A stretch of DNA of 64,000 nt from positions 1 through 64,000 of the forward strand of contig URAZ01000012.1 in assembly GCA_900545925.1 (NCBI GenBank), in the 5' to 3' direction. The notes beneath the pieces are model-generated. The model saw only the letters and a program-made list of their open reading frames with translations, was not told the origin of the DNA and made no database searches. Position numbers and translations under genes: made by a program. Numbering within the stretch: position 1 is the first letter of the stretch; each line of letters starts with the position of its first letter. Positions 25,141 to 33,364 of this stretch are shown in pieces. Source of the stretch: an uncultured Eubacteriales bacterium (GTDB lineage Bacteria; Bacillota; Clostridia; Oscillospirales; Oscillospiraceae).

Positions 25141-26039
25141 GCGGCACAAAGGAGATCAAGGACCGCATCGCAAGCGTGCGCGACACGCAGAAGATCACGA
25201 ACGCGATGTATCTCATCGCGTCAACCAAGCTGCGGAAAGCTCGCGCGGAACTCGACCGGACGCGGCCCTATTTTGACGCGCTGCGCAGCGAGATCAAACG
25301 GATTTTCCGCACAGTGGAAGGCGTGGAGAGCCGGTATTTTTACCCCGGTGACGATCACCCGCTCAGCGGAACCTATGCGTATCTCGTTATCACGGCGGAT
25401 AAGGGTCTGGCCGGTATGTATAACCAGAACGTGCTGCGCGAGGCGCAGCGGCTTCTGAACGAGCACGCCGATGCGAAGCTCTTTGTCGTCGGCGAGTACG
25501 GGCGGCAGTATTTTGCGCACCATCAGATCCCGGTTGAGCGCAGCTTTCTCTACACTGCGCAGAACCCGACCATGCAGCGTGCCCGCGAGATCAGCAGTAC
25601 GCTTCTCGATTTCTACGACAGCGGACAGGTGCAAAAAATCTTCGTCATTTACACCGACATGAAAAACGCCATGACGGAGGAGGCAAAGTCCACGCGGCTG
25701 CTGCCCTTCCACCGCCAGACGTTCGCGTCCAGACCGGAAGAAAAGGCGGTCAAGACGCCGTTCCGCTTTGAACCGTCTATCGAAACGGTTCTCGATACGC
25801 TGATTCCGAGTTATGTATCAGGCTTTCTCTATAGCGCGCTGGTTGACAGCTTTTGCAGCGAGCAGAACGCCAGAATGACGGCCATGCGCACGGCCAACGA
25901 CAACGCCGAGGCGCTCTTGGCTACGCTTTCCTCCGATTATCAGCGGCTGCGGCAGGCAGAGATCACACAGGAAATTACAGAAATCACCGCAGGCGCAGCC
26001 GCGCAGCGGCGAAACGCAAGGGAGGCGCAGACACTATGA
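25137..26039 (+). CDS. atpG: ATP synthase F1 subunit gamma
   Basis: 300-residue central stalk subunit. The N-terminal helix has Ile-Lys-Asp-Arg-Ile-Ala-Ser-Val-Arg-Asp-Thr-Gln-Lys-Ile-Thr-Asn-Ala-Met, and the C-terminal helix ends in Arg-Gln-Ala-Glu-Ile-Thr-Gln-Glu-Ile-Thr-Glu-Ile, both characteristic. ATGA overlaps at both ends couple it to atpA and atpD. Confidence 0.95.
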   Translation: MSGTKEIKDRIASVRDTQKITNAMYLIASTKLRKARAELDRTRPYFDALRSEIKRIFRTVEGVESRYFYPGDDHPLSGTYAYLVITADKGLAGMYNQNVLREAQRLLNEHADAKLFVVGEYGRQYFAHHQIPVERSFLYTAQNPTMQRAREISSTLLDFYDSGQVQKIFVIYTDMKNAMTEEAKSTRLLPFHRQTFASRPEEKAVKTPFRFEPSIETVLDTLIPSYVSGFLYSALVDSFCSEQNARMTAMRTANDNAEALLATLSSDYQRLRQAEITQEITEITAGAAAQRRNAREAQTL

Positions 26040-27442
26040 ATACAGGTAAAATTCTGACCGTTTCCGGTCCTGTCGTGGACTGCGGCTTTGAAACGGGGCA
26101 GCTGCCCGCTATCCGCGAGGCGCTGCATGTCACGCTACACGGCGAAGTTCGCGTGATGGAGGTCGTGCAGCAGCTTTCCGCGACGCGTGTGCGCTGTGTG
26201 CTGCTGGGCGCAAGCGAGCAGCTTTCACGCGGCATGCCGGTCAAGGCGACCGGCACCGGCATTCAGGTACCAGTCGGTGAAGCAACGCTTGGCCGGATGT
26301 TTAACGTATTGGGCGAACCCATCGACGGCGAGGGTGCCTTGCCCAGTGAGACACCGCAGTGGGAAATTCACCGCAAGCCCCCGGTTTTTTCTGAACAGCG
26401 CCCGGCAACAGAACTGCTGGAGACAGGCATCAAGGTCATCGACCTGCTGGAGCCGTATCCAAAGGGCAGCAAGATTGGTCTGTTCGGCGGCGCAGGCGTC
26501 GGCAAAACGGTGCTCATTCAGGAACTCATTCACAACGTCGCAACGGAGCACGGCGGCTATTCCGTCTTCACCGGCGTCGGCGAGCGCAGCCGCGAGGGCA
26601 ATGACCTCTGGAACGAAATGCACGGGAGCGGTGTGCTGCAAAAGACGGCGCTGGTCTTCGGACAGATGAACGAATCGCCCGGCGTGCGCATGCGCGTAGC
26701 GCTTTCCGGTCTGACGATGGCCGAATATTTTCGTGATACCGAAAAGAAGGACGTTCTGCTGTTCATCGACAACATTTTCCGCTTTGTGCAGGCAGGCAGC
26801 GAGGTTTCGACGCTGCTTGGCCGCATGCCATCCGCCGTCGGCTATCAGCCGACGCTGGCGGAGGAAATGGGCGCGCTGCAGGAGCGCATCGCCTCGACCT
26901 CCAACGGCTCGGTCACGTCTGTGCAGGCCGTCTATGTCCCGGCAGACGATCTGACTGACCCGGCCCCGGCCACGACATTTACGCATCTGGACGCGACGAC
27001 CGTTCTGAGCCGGAAGATTGCTGAACAGGGCCTCTACCCTGCCGTCGATCCACTGGCATCCTCATCCCGGATTCTGGAGGCATCCATCGTTGGGCAGACA
27101 CATTATGAAACTGCCCGGCGCGTGCAGGAAATACTTCAGAAATACAAGGAATTGCAGGACATTATTGCGATTCTCGGTATGGACGAATTGAGCGAGGAGG
27201 ATAAGCTGACTGTCGCACGGGCCAGAAAAATCCAACGGTTTCTTTCCCAGCCGACGCACGTTGCGGAGAAGTTTACCGGCATTCCGGGCGTTTATGTCCC
27301 GCTGGACGAGACGCTTCGCGGCTTCCAGGCGATTCTGAACAGCGATATGGACGCGTATCCGGAAGCGGCCTTTTATAACGTCGGCACGATTGACGAGGCT
27401 GTCCGCAAGGCAGAGCAGCTTAAAAAGGAGGCTTCGCTGTGA
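26036..27442 (+). CDS. atpD: ATP synthase F1 subunit beta
   Basis: 468-residue catalytic subunit. Walker A is Gly-Gly-Ala-Gly-Val-Gly-Lys-Thr; the catalytic Glu lies in Gly-Glu-Arg-Ser-Arg-Glu-Gly and the Walker B in Leu-Leu-Phe-Ile-Asp-Asn-Ile. The start at 26036 gives the usual N-terminus (Gly-Lys-Ile-Leu-Thr-Val-Ser-Gly-Pro-Val-Val-Asp) and overlaps the atpG stop; the frame is open further upstream only as a shadow of atpG. Confidence 0.96.
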   Translation: MNTGKILTVSGPVVDCGFETGQLPAIREALHVTLHGEVRVMEVVQQLSATRVRCVLLGASEQLSRGMPVKATGTGIQVPVGEATLGRMFNVLGEPIDGEGALPSETPQWEIHRKPPVFSEQRPATELLETGIKVIDLLEPYPKGSKIGLFGGAGVGKTVLIQELIHNVATEHGGYSVFTGVGERSREGNDLWNEMHGSGVLQKTALVFGQMNESPGVRMRVALSGLTMAEYFRDTEKKDVLLFIDNIFRFVQAGSEVSTLLGRMPSAVGYQPTLAEEMGALQERIASTSNGSVTSVQAVYVPADDLTDPAPATTFTHLDATTVLSRKIAEQGLYPAVDPLASSSRILEASIVGQTHYETARRVQEILQKYKELQDIIAILGMDELSEEDKLTVARARKIQRFLSQPTHVAEKFTGIPGVYVPLDETLRGFQAILNSDMDAYPEAAFYNVGTIDEAVRKAEQLKKEASL

Positions 27443-27849
27443 ACAGCTTCCGCGTGCATATTCTGGCCGCTGACCACACATTTTATGACGGCCCGTGCGA
27501 ATCGCTGACGATCCCCGCGCCGGACGGACAATACGGCATCTGGGCCGGGCACGCTAACACAATCTGCGCGATCATCCCCGGCACACTGCGCCTGCGCGTC
27601 CCAGAGGGCGCGGAACAAATCGCAGCAGTCTCCTCCGGCGTGGTCAAGATTGAAGACAATGATGTGCTGGTACTGGTAGACTCGGCTGAACGGCCGGAGG
27701 ATATCGACCGCCTGCGCGCACAGCACGCGGCAGACGCCGCGAAGGAAGCCATTCTGCAAAAACGCTCCATCCGGGAATACCGCGAAGCGCATCTGACGCT
27801 GGCACGGGCAATCGCCCGCCTGCACGTCAAGTCTCTCTCCGAACAATAG
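27439..27849 (+). CDS. atpC: ATP synthase F1 subunit epsilon
   Basis: 136-residue subunit with a GTG start overlapping the atpD stop. N-terminal beta-sandwich (Phe-Tyr-Asp-Gly-Pro-Cys-Glu-Ser-Leu-Thr-Ile-Pro-Ala-x-Asp-Gly-Gln-Tyr-Gly-Ile), then a C-terminal pair of charged helices that can inhibit hydrolysis. Last gene of the operon, followed by a terminator. Confidence 0.93.
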   Translation: MNSFRVHILAADHTFYDGPCESLTIPAPDGQYGIWAGHANTICAIIPGTLRLRVPEGAEQIAAVSSGVVKIEDNDVLVLVDSAERPEDIDRLRAQHAADAAKEAILQKRSIREYREAHLTLARAIARLHVKSLSEQ

Positions 27850-27867
27850 CCCATTCCCCTTTCTTTT

Positions 27868-27915
27868 GCCGGGGTCTTCGCAGCAAACTGCTGCGGGGCC
27901 CCGGCTTTGTCTTTT
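27868..27915 (+). terminator. terminator of the ATP synthase operon
   Basis: Outer arms GCCGGGG (27868-27874) and CCCCGGC (27899-27905) with an inner CGCAGCA/TGCTGCG hairpin, followed by a T-rich tract. Confidence 0.85.
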
Positions 27916-27990
27916 CGTCTTTCAGCGGCAGATACCAATGGCACACACGGCCGCAAAGGATACCTGTCATGAAATTTTTTTGTAAGCCTA

Positions 27991-28042
27991 TTGACATTGT
28001 CCGTCTACTCGTGTAGAATGTTCCCATATTCTACACGAGTAG
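27991..28042 (+). promoter_or_regulatory. promoter with paired BlaI-type operators
   Basis: TTGACA at 27991-27996, 17-base spacer and TAGAAT at 28014-28019. Two dyads, CTACTCGTGTAG (28005-28016, overlapping the -10) and CTACACGAGTAG (28031-28042), are perfect inverted copies of each other over 15 bp and each has the TAC-N4-GTA symmetry of BlaI/MecI/CopY operators. They lie just before the repressor gene, which fits autoregulation. Confidence 0.88.
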
Positions 28043-28049
28043 ACAGGAG

Positions 28050-28430
28050 GTGTTGAAAACGGAAATTCCGAAAATCCACGAAGGAGAATATCGCTTCTGC
28101 CTGATTCTATGGAAGCATGAGCCGGTCACGGCAGCGCAGCTTGCAAAGCTTTGCCTGGAGCAGCTGGGCTGGAAGCGAACGACAACCTACACGATCATCA
28201 AGCGGCTTGGTGAGCGCGGAATCCTGAAAAACGAAAACGGTATTGTGACCGCGCTTGTTTCCAAGGATGAGGCGCAGGCCTGCGAGATTGACGACCTGGT
28301 CGAGAAAAAATTCGAGGGGTCTTTGCCTACCTTTATCGCCGCATTTACAAAACGGCAGGATCTGTCTGAGCAGGAACTTGACGAGGTACAGCAGATGATC
28401 GACCGCATCCGTAGAGGAGAAACACAATGA
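28050..28430 (+). CDS. BlaI/MecI/CopY-family repressor (second copy)
   Basis: 126-residue winged-helix repressor with the family's Ile-Pro-Lys-Ile N-terminal turn, a Leu-Ile-Leu-Trp in helix 1 and Trp-Lys-Arg-Thr-Thr-Thr-Tyr-Thr-Ile-Ile-Lys-Arg-Leu recognition region. There is no ATG: GTG at 28050 overlaps the AGGAGG box, and TTG at 28053 is the other candidate. ATGA overlap couples it to the M56 gene. The paired operators directly upstream are its likely target. Confidence 0.88.
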   Translation: MLKTEIPKIHEGEYRFCLILWKHEPVTAAQLAKLCLEQLGWKRTTTYTIIKRLGERGILKNENGIVTALVSKDEAQACEIDDLVEKKFEGSLPTFIAAFTKRQDLSEQELDEVQQMIDRIRRGETQ

Positions 28431-29917
28431 GCGCACTCTTTCTGAAAATTCTCAACATGAGCGTCTGCGCAAGCTGGATTGCAGCGGCGGTTCTGGTACT
28501 GCGGTTCTGCCTGAAAAGAGCGCCGAAATGGGTAAATGTGCTGCTTTGGGGCTTTGTTGCCGCGCGGCTGATCTGCCCGGTTTCCATTGAAAGCGCGCTG
28601 AGTCTGATTCCGCGCGCGGACGCCATCAGTTCAGCGGTTCTGACAGCGCCCGGACAAACAGCAGCCGCTCCAGTGATTGGCGGCGCAGCCGCCGCAGGCG
28701 CTGCGGCGAACCCGCTTCAGACATGGATTCCCATCCTAGCGTGGGTCTGGCTTGCCGGCGTTGTCGTGCTTTTTCTGTACACCACAGTCAGCACGCTCCG
28801 GCTGCGCCGGAAGGTCTGCGAGGCAGTTCGTCTGCGGGGGAACATTTATCAGTCCGAGCAAGTCGCCTCACCGTTCGTGCTTGGGACGTTCCAGCCCAGG
28901 ATCTATCTTCCCTACCGTATGGGCAGCCGCGACCAACAGCACGTCATCGCACACGAACAGGCCCATCTGCGGCGCGGCGATCACCTGTGGAAGCCGCTTG
29001 GCTTCCTGCTGCTGACGATTCACTGGTTCAACCCTCTGATGTGGCTCAGCTATGTGCTGTTGTGCCGGGATATTGAATTGGCCTGTGACGAAAAAGTAAT
29101 CAAAGAATTGGGCTTCGAGCAAAGAGCCGATTATATGCAGGCACTTGTCTCGTGCAGCGTCAGCCGCCGCAGAATTGCGGCCTGCCCACTCGCTTTCGGC
29201 GAAATCGGAGTAAAGGAGCGTGTAAAATCTGTTATGAACTATAAAAAACCAACCTTCTGGATCATTCTGCTGGTCGTCATCGCCTGCATCGCTCTCGTGG
29301 TCTGCTTCCTGACTGACCCGGTGGACTCCAAGACGGAGGAACCTGCTGATACCATCGTTTCCACCACGGAAAACACCCCTGATTCGGCGGATACAACGCT
29401 GGAAGAATCCTCTCAGCCCACAGTCCCGAGCGAACCGGAGCAGCCTACCGAACAGGATGTGCTGAAAGGAGCCCTGTCCGCCGCTGAGGAAGCTGACACC
29501 TCGATTCTAGATGAACTAATCAGCAACGCGGTTCTGGACCACTATGCGGACGCTGTGCAGCCCGGACAGATCCATGTGGAAAGCCATGTCACTCTGGCGG
29601 AGGACAAACACGACACACAGTCCGTCACCGTATATCTGCTTGTTCTTCAGGAAATCTACAGTGTGGACGGCGAATCGCTGACGCTGGAGAATGGAAGCTA
29701 TATTCCCACGGCGATCACGTTCTCGCTCAGTACCTCCGGCGGCGCGCCGATAGAATACTGGGAGCCCAGCGACGGCAGCTATTCCGACGACATCCGCGCC
29801 AAATTCCCGTCCGCAGCGGCAGACGAAGCGCTGCAGAACGATCAAGCGTATATCGAGGATTTGAAAACCGTGTGCTATCAAAAAGCGCTCGAAGCAAAGA
29901 ATGGCGCTGCGTCCTGA
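28427..29917 (+). CDS. M56 (BlaR1-like) membrane metallopeptidase receptor (second copy)
   Basis: 496 residues. Membrane helices near the N-terminus, zinc site His176-Glu177-Gln-Ala-His180 with third ligand in Glu-Leu-Ala-Cys-Asp-Glu, a final membrane helix near 280-297 (Ile-Ile-Leu-Leu-Val-Val-Ile-Ala-Cys-Ile-Ala-Leu) and a Thr/Glu/Pro-rich linker. The extracellular end of about 140 residues looks like a small alpha/beta (NTF2-like) sensor, not a penicillin-binding domain. It should cleave the repressor encoded just upstream. The signal is unknown; no resistance gene lies nearby. Confidence 0.85.
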   Translation: MSALFLKILNMSVCASWIAAAVLVLRFCLKRAPKWVNVLLWGFVAARLICPVSIESALSLIPRADAISSAVLTAPGQTAAAPVIGGAAAAGAAANPLQTWIPILAWVWLAGVVVLFLYTTVSTLRLRRKVCEAVRLRGNIYQSEQVASPFVLGTFQPRIYLPYRMGSRDQQHVIAHEQAHLRRGDHLWKPLGFLLLTIHWFNPLMWLSYVLLCRDIELACDEKVIKELGFEQRADYMQALVSCSVSRRRIAACPLAFGEIGVKERVKSVMNYKKPTFWIILLVVIACIALVVCFLTDPVDSKTEEPADTIVSTTENTPDSADTTLEESSQPTVPSEPEQPTEQDVLKGALSAAEEADTSILDELISNAVLDHYADAVQPGQIHVESHVTLAEDKHDTQSVTVYLLVLQEIYSVDGESLTLENGSYIPTAITFSLSTSGGAPIEYWEPSDGSYSDDIRAKFPSAAADEALQNDQAYIEDLKTVCYQKALEAKNGAAS

Positions 29918-29923
29918 TACCCT

Positions 29924-30085
29924 ATGCCGGAAGACGCACCAGATCGGTTTGAGGCATGGCTGGATGAAACGAACCGGATCGTATCTTTTCATGAAATTCC
30001 AGACAGCCGGTATTACAGCACAGAAGCATCTGACTTCTGGCAGAGAATCACCAGCCTGATTCTGGCCGGATATCGGGTACAATAA
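29924..30085 (+). CDS. possible 53-aa ORF after the M56 gene
   Basis: An ATG seven bases after the M56 stop opens a 53-codon frame with an acidic N-terminal half and an amphipathic end (Asp-Phe-Trp-Gln-Arg-Ile, then Leu-Ile-Leu-Ala-Gly-Tyr). It has no good ribosome binding site. It could be a small coupled gene, or the end of a longer gene whose beginning has been lost. No family recognised. Confidence 0.35.
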   Translation: MPEDAPDRFEAWLDETNRIVSFHEIPDSRYYSTEASDFWQRITSLILAGYRVQ

Positions 30086-30096
30086 ATTCGGACAAG

Positions 30097-30134
30097 AAGC
30101 GCCGAAGAGAAATTTTTGGTTCTCTCCGGCGCTT
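30097..30134. terminator. bidirectional intrinsic terminator
   Basis: 15-bp arms at 30097-30111 and 30120-30134 with one mismatch, followed by a T-rich stretch on the plus strand and lying between convergent genes. Confidence 0.85.
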
Positions 30135-30141
30135 TGTTCTT

Positions 30142-30543
30142 TCAAGTCTTCATAAATCCGCAGCAGTCAATCTCGGATAGTTCCTGAAACCCGGCAGACT
30201 GATAAAATACCCTGGTTTCCGGTGTATTGTCTGTCACAAGTTCGATCTGCCGCACATCGGCATATCGTTCAAGTACTGCCCGCAGCAGCGCAGAGCCGAT
30301 TCCCTGCCGCTGATAGTCCGGACGCACCAGAATATCCTGCACAAATATAATGGTATGTCCGTCGCCCACCGCGCGAACCAGCCCCAGAAGCGTTGTTCCT
30401 TCATAGGCTGCCAGCGTCAGCAGCGAGTTTTCAAAACCTTTCCGCAGCGTATCCGGAGCATCCGTATAGGCAGTCCAGCCTACCTCTGCATACAGCCGTA
30501 GAATCTCCGCTTCCTTGTATTCTGTATAGTCTTTGATTGTCAT
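30142..30543 (-). CDS. GNAT-family N-acetyltransferase
   Basis: 133-residue acetyl-CoA-dependent acyltransferase. The pantetheine/pyrophosphate loop Arg-x2-Tyr-Gln-Arg-Gln-Gly-Ile-Gly-Ser-Ala-Leu is intact after the Val-Gln-Asp-Ile-Leu-Val strand, and the C-terminal Phe-Tyr-Gln-Ser-Ala-Gly-Phe is typical. ATG at 30543 has GGAGG 8 bases upstream, against a start eight codons earlier without one. The substrate cannot be predicted. It stands alone between the terminator and the methylaspartate operon. Confidence 0.9.
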   Translation of the reverse strand: MTIKDYTEYKEAEILRLYAEVGWTAYTDAPDTLRKGFENSLLTLAAYEGTTLLGLVRAVGDGHTIIFVQDILVRPDYQRQGIGSALLRAVLERYADVRQIELVTDNTPETRVFYQSAGFQELSEIDCCGFMKT

Positions 30544-30646
30544 ATAAGCAACCTCCAGTTTCTGCATTCTGAATATTGCTTTTTCAGCGCAGCCGCATGC
30601 ACATCCCTCCGTATGATTTCATCAACGCCAGCCGATACAGACTGTT

Positions 30647-31897
30647 TCAGCGCAGCTTTGCCTGCCGCAGCGCGAGGATGCGGTTCATTTCGTTGGACAC
30701 GATCATGTAGCCCTCATCAACACCCATACCGGGCTTGGCAAGGATCTGCACCGGCTGGGTCGCCATGGCGCAATGGACACAGACCTGGGCCGAGCGATCT
30801 GTTTCGTTACAGGTGCCGCCCTGATAGGCACCGATGCCGTGTGCCTTGCAGTAGAGCACCGCCTCAATGGTATTGTTGATGCCGCCGAGGTCGGGCGTCT
30901 TGATCTGCACCATGTGGCCGGCTCTGCGGTCGGCAAATTCCCGGATGTCTTCGAGCGTATTGCACCATTCGTCGGCGACCAGTTCGACCTGAATTCCGCG
31001 GCGGTCTAGTTCCGCTGTCAGTCCCGCAAGCGCAACGATCTGCGTTTCGCGGTCGCAGTCACAGTCCATCGGGCCTTCGATGCGCAGATGGAAGGGCTTT
31101 GCCGCCTGCTCCAATTCTGCAAGATAATCTGCCATGGCAGCATAATTGTTGTTTCCGAACGCAGCGCCGATGGTGCCGTAGACGTCGATGTGCAGGACCG
31201 GCTGATAGTTCTCGTCCGCGCGCATGGTCAGGATGCGGCCGCGCAGCCATTTGACATACTCCAGCAGCTTTTCGCCGTGCTCTCCAAGCTTGGTCTGCAC
31301 GTTATTAATAAGCGCATGCGGCAGCACCTGCGCGCGCTTGATGATCATCTTGTCGGCGTTGTCATAGCGGTCGTCGCCGGACTGCGTAAAGATGGGGATC
31401 GGCGTCTGGCTGACCGTGCAGCCGTATTCGTCCGCAACGACCTCGCACATCAGCCGTCCCGTTGCCTTTGCGACCGCGTCCAGAATGGCCTGCGATACGC
31501 CGTAGCGGATGGCCGTGTGCAGGCGCTTACCGTTTACCTCGATGGCCTCCATCTGCGCGCACAGGCCGCGGAAATCATCCGCCTCCCGACCCAGAAGCAT
31601 CGGGCGGACATACTGCTCAATGATGGGGATAAAGTCCTTCGCCAGAAACAGCGGGTCGCGTCCGCCCGCGCCGGAATACTGCACCGCCGCACAGTCGCCG
31701 AAAGCAATCTGTCCGTCTTCCAGAATGATCATGACCGATACGGCCTCGCCCTTCATGCGTACGGCGGAAAACCCCTCCGTGACAGGCTGGCCGATGTAGA
31801 ACATACCGTCGTGACCCGCGCCGCGCTTGATGGCACGCTGATCGTCAAAATAAAATCCTGTGCTGCCCGCAGCGCACACAACATCCTTGATCTTCAT
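30647..31897 (-). CDS. mal: methylaspartate ammonia-lyase
   Basis: 416-residue enolase-superfamily enzyme that deaminates (2S,3S)-3-methylaspartate to mesaconate. The general-base lysine lies in Val-Gln-Ile-Lys-Thr-Pro-Asp-Leu-Gly-Gly, and metal ligands appear in His-Ile-Asp-Val-Tyr-Gly and the following acidic strands; the family block Gly-Gly-Thr-Cys-Asn-Glu-Thr-Asp is present. ATG at 31897 has AGGAGG 8 bases upstream. It is the last gene of the nine-gene glutamate fermentation operon. No obvious terminator follows; the gap 30544-30646 shows only a repeated CAGCGCAGC word. Confidence 0.96.
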   Translation of the reverse strand: MKIKDVVCAAGSTGFYFDDQRAIKRGAGHDGMFYIGQPVTEGFSAVRMKGEAVSVMIILEDGQIAFGDCAAVQYSGAGGRDPLFLAKDFIPIIEQYVRPMLLGREADDFRGLCAQMEAIEVNGKRLHTAIRYGVSQAILDAVAKATGRLMCEVVADEYGCTVSQTPIPIFTQSGDDRYDNADKMIIKRAQVLPHALINNVQTKLGEHGEKLLEYVKWLRGRILTMRADENYQPVLHIDVYGTIGAAFGNNNYAAMADYLAELEQAAKPFHLRIEGPMDCDCDRETQIVALAGLTAELDRRGIQVELVADEWCNTLEDIREFADRRAGHMVQIKTPDLGGINNTIEAVLYCKAHGIGAYQGGTCNETDRSAQVCVHCAMATQPVQILAKPGMGVDEGYMIVSNEMNRILALRQAKLR

Positions 31898-31915
31898 TTT
31901 CTGTTCCTCCTTCAT

Positions 31916-33364
31916 TTATCTGGGCCGCCCGACCAGACGGCCCTTGCTGATGGCGTAAACGTCATCGGTTACCATCTGGAACGTCGCCTTCCGGTGCTCA
32001 AAAGCAGCACGCTCCGCGATTTTTCCCATGTGGTAGTCCCGAAGTTCCTTTGTAAACGGGAGATTGCCCATGTTCATGATGCGCACCGCGCCGTCGTTGT
32101 CGCGGCACGGCAGCATCTGGCCGGCGTTATAGCGGCAGGGCGCAAACGGCACGTCCAAAACGCCCGCCTTCACGCCGCGGCACACACCGAGCGCAATATC
32201 GCCTCTGCCGAGTTCAAAGCATTTGTCAACAATACAGCGCGTCTCCTGCCGGATGATCTCCATCTCTTCATCCAGATGCGTGTTGGCAAACGTCTGCTCA
32301 GACATCATGCTGACGACCTGCCGCGTACAGCGCAGGCCCTGCGCGTTTGCCTCCATCGTCGGGATGCCGATGGCTTCGTGCGGGCTTTTGACAATGACCT
32401 TCGTGGCCTTGGAGAGCGCCGCGATCAGCGCGCCGGTCGAAATAACGCCGAACGCCTTCGCCTCATCTGCCGGGAAACCGCCCATCCACTGGTGCAGCAC
32501 CGTCGTGACAAACACGTCGTGATAGCCGTACTTCGCCAGATATTCTTCCGTCAATTCCTCAAGCGTGCGGACTGCGGCGACATCCTGAATCAGATTGCCG
32601 CACTGACCGTATCCGACCGTGATGTTCTTCACGCCTTGCTCCGCCGCAAGCAGCGCCTCAATGATGGCGGCAGAATGGGAAATGCAGGGCGGCACAAGCG
32701 TGCCGGTCAGCGGTCCATACGGCTCGCGGTTGATGGAAACGCCCATCTCTTCATACAGCCCGGTCAGCCGGTCAACATACTGCCAGTTGGCGATGGTCGT
32801 CTCCATCGGGACATTTTTGCAGTAGGGCAGATTGTAGGAGATGCCGCCGCCCTCATAGCTGGTGAAGCCGCCCGCATAGGCAATTTCGGTCAGAAGCCGC
32901 GCATCCGGGGTACCGTGGCGCACCTGAACCGGCACATTGACACTCTCCACAACCTTCCGGCAGCCGTAGACGCCGTGGTTGACAGCCGGGAAGCCGTTGA
33001 GCATGGCGCGGCCCTCTTCCTGGGAGGCCTTGATGCCCTCTTCGGCCTCGGTATAGCGATTCTGCCGGGTGTAGCTGTCAATGGTAGTAGGCAGCAGGTC
33101 GGCCTCGCCCTCTTTCTCCAGATACTGTAGTAGTTTGATGTGTTCCTCCAGAACCGGCACACCGGCGCGCGGCTGGATGAGCGTTTTATGCTCTTTTTTC
33201 GCTTCGATCAGCCTGGCGGAAAAATTGCGGCTTGGCTTCTGCTGCTTCTGATATACCGCAGCCTCCGTCAGATCGACGTCCCGGCCTGTCGGCCACTGCT
33301 GCAAAACCTCCTGCCGCATTGCCATGAATTCCCCTTCCGGGATCTTTCTGTTCTGAATTTCCAT
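31916..33364 (-). CDS. glmE: glutamate (methylaspartate) mutase, E subunit
   Basis: 482-residue TIM-barrel subunit that binds glutamate and, with the B12-binding S subunit, carries out the radical rearrangement of L-glutamate to 3-methylaspartate. Family features include the Arg-His-Gly-Thr-Pro-Asp-Ala-Arg and Gly-Gly-Gly-Ile-Ser-Tyr-Asn-Leu-Pro-Tyr segments in the first half. The length matches the known enzymes. Its ATG overlaps the stop of the MutL-type gene. Confidence 0.96.
   Translation of the reverse strand: MEIQNRKIPEGEFMAMRQEVLQQWPTGRDVDLTEAAVYQKQQKPSRNFSARLIEAKKEHKTLIQPRAGVPVLEEHIKLLQYLEKEGEADLLPTTIDSYTRQNRYTEAEEGIKASQEEGRAMLNGFPAVNHGVYGCRKVVESVNVPVQVRHGTPDARLLTEIAYAGGFTSYEGGGISYNLPYCKNVPMETTIANWQYVDRLTGLYEEMGVSINREPYGPLTGTLVPPCISHSAAIIEALLAAEQGVKNITVGYGQCGNLIQDVAAVRTLEELTEEYLAKYGYHDVFVTTVLHQWMGGFPADEAKAFGVISTGALIAALSKATKVIVKSPHEAIGIPTMEANAQGLRCTRQVVSMMSEQTFANTHLDEEMEIIRQETRCIVDKCFELGRGDIALGVCRGVKAGVLDVPFAPCRYNAGQMLPCRDNDGAVRIMNMGNLPFTKELRDYHMGKIAERAAFEHRKATFQMVTDDVYAISKGRLVGRPR

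Noticed and set aside
25853..26035. N-terminal extension of the ATP synthase beta subunit
   Set aside because: The frame is open by chance within atpG; the ATG at 26036 gives the usual N-terminus and length.
31088..33130. 680-codon open frame opposite mal and glmE
   Set aside because: Both genes on the other strand are complete and recognisable; this frame spans their boundary and is a compositional shadow. The same reasoning removes the long frames at 9409-10938, 23923-25149, 41815-43239, 44525-46051 and 54301-55626.
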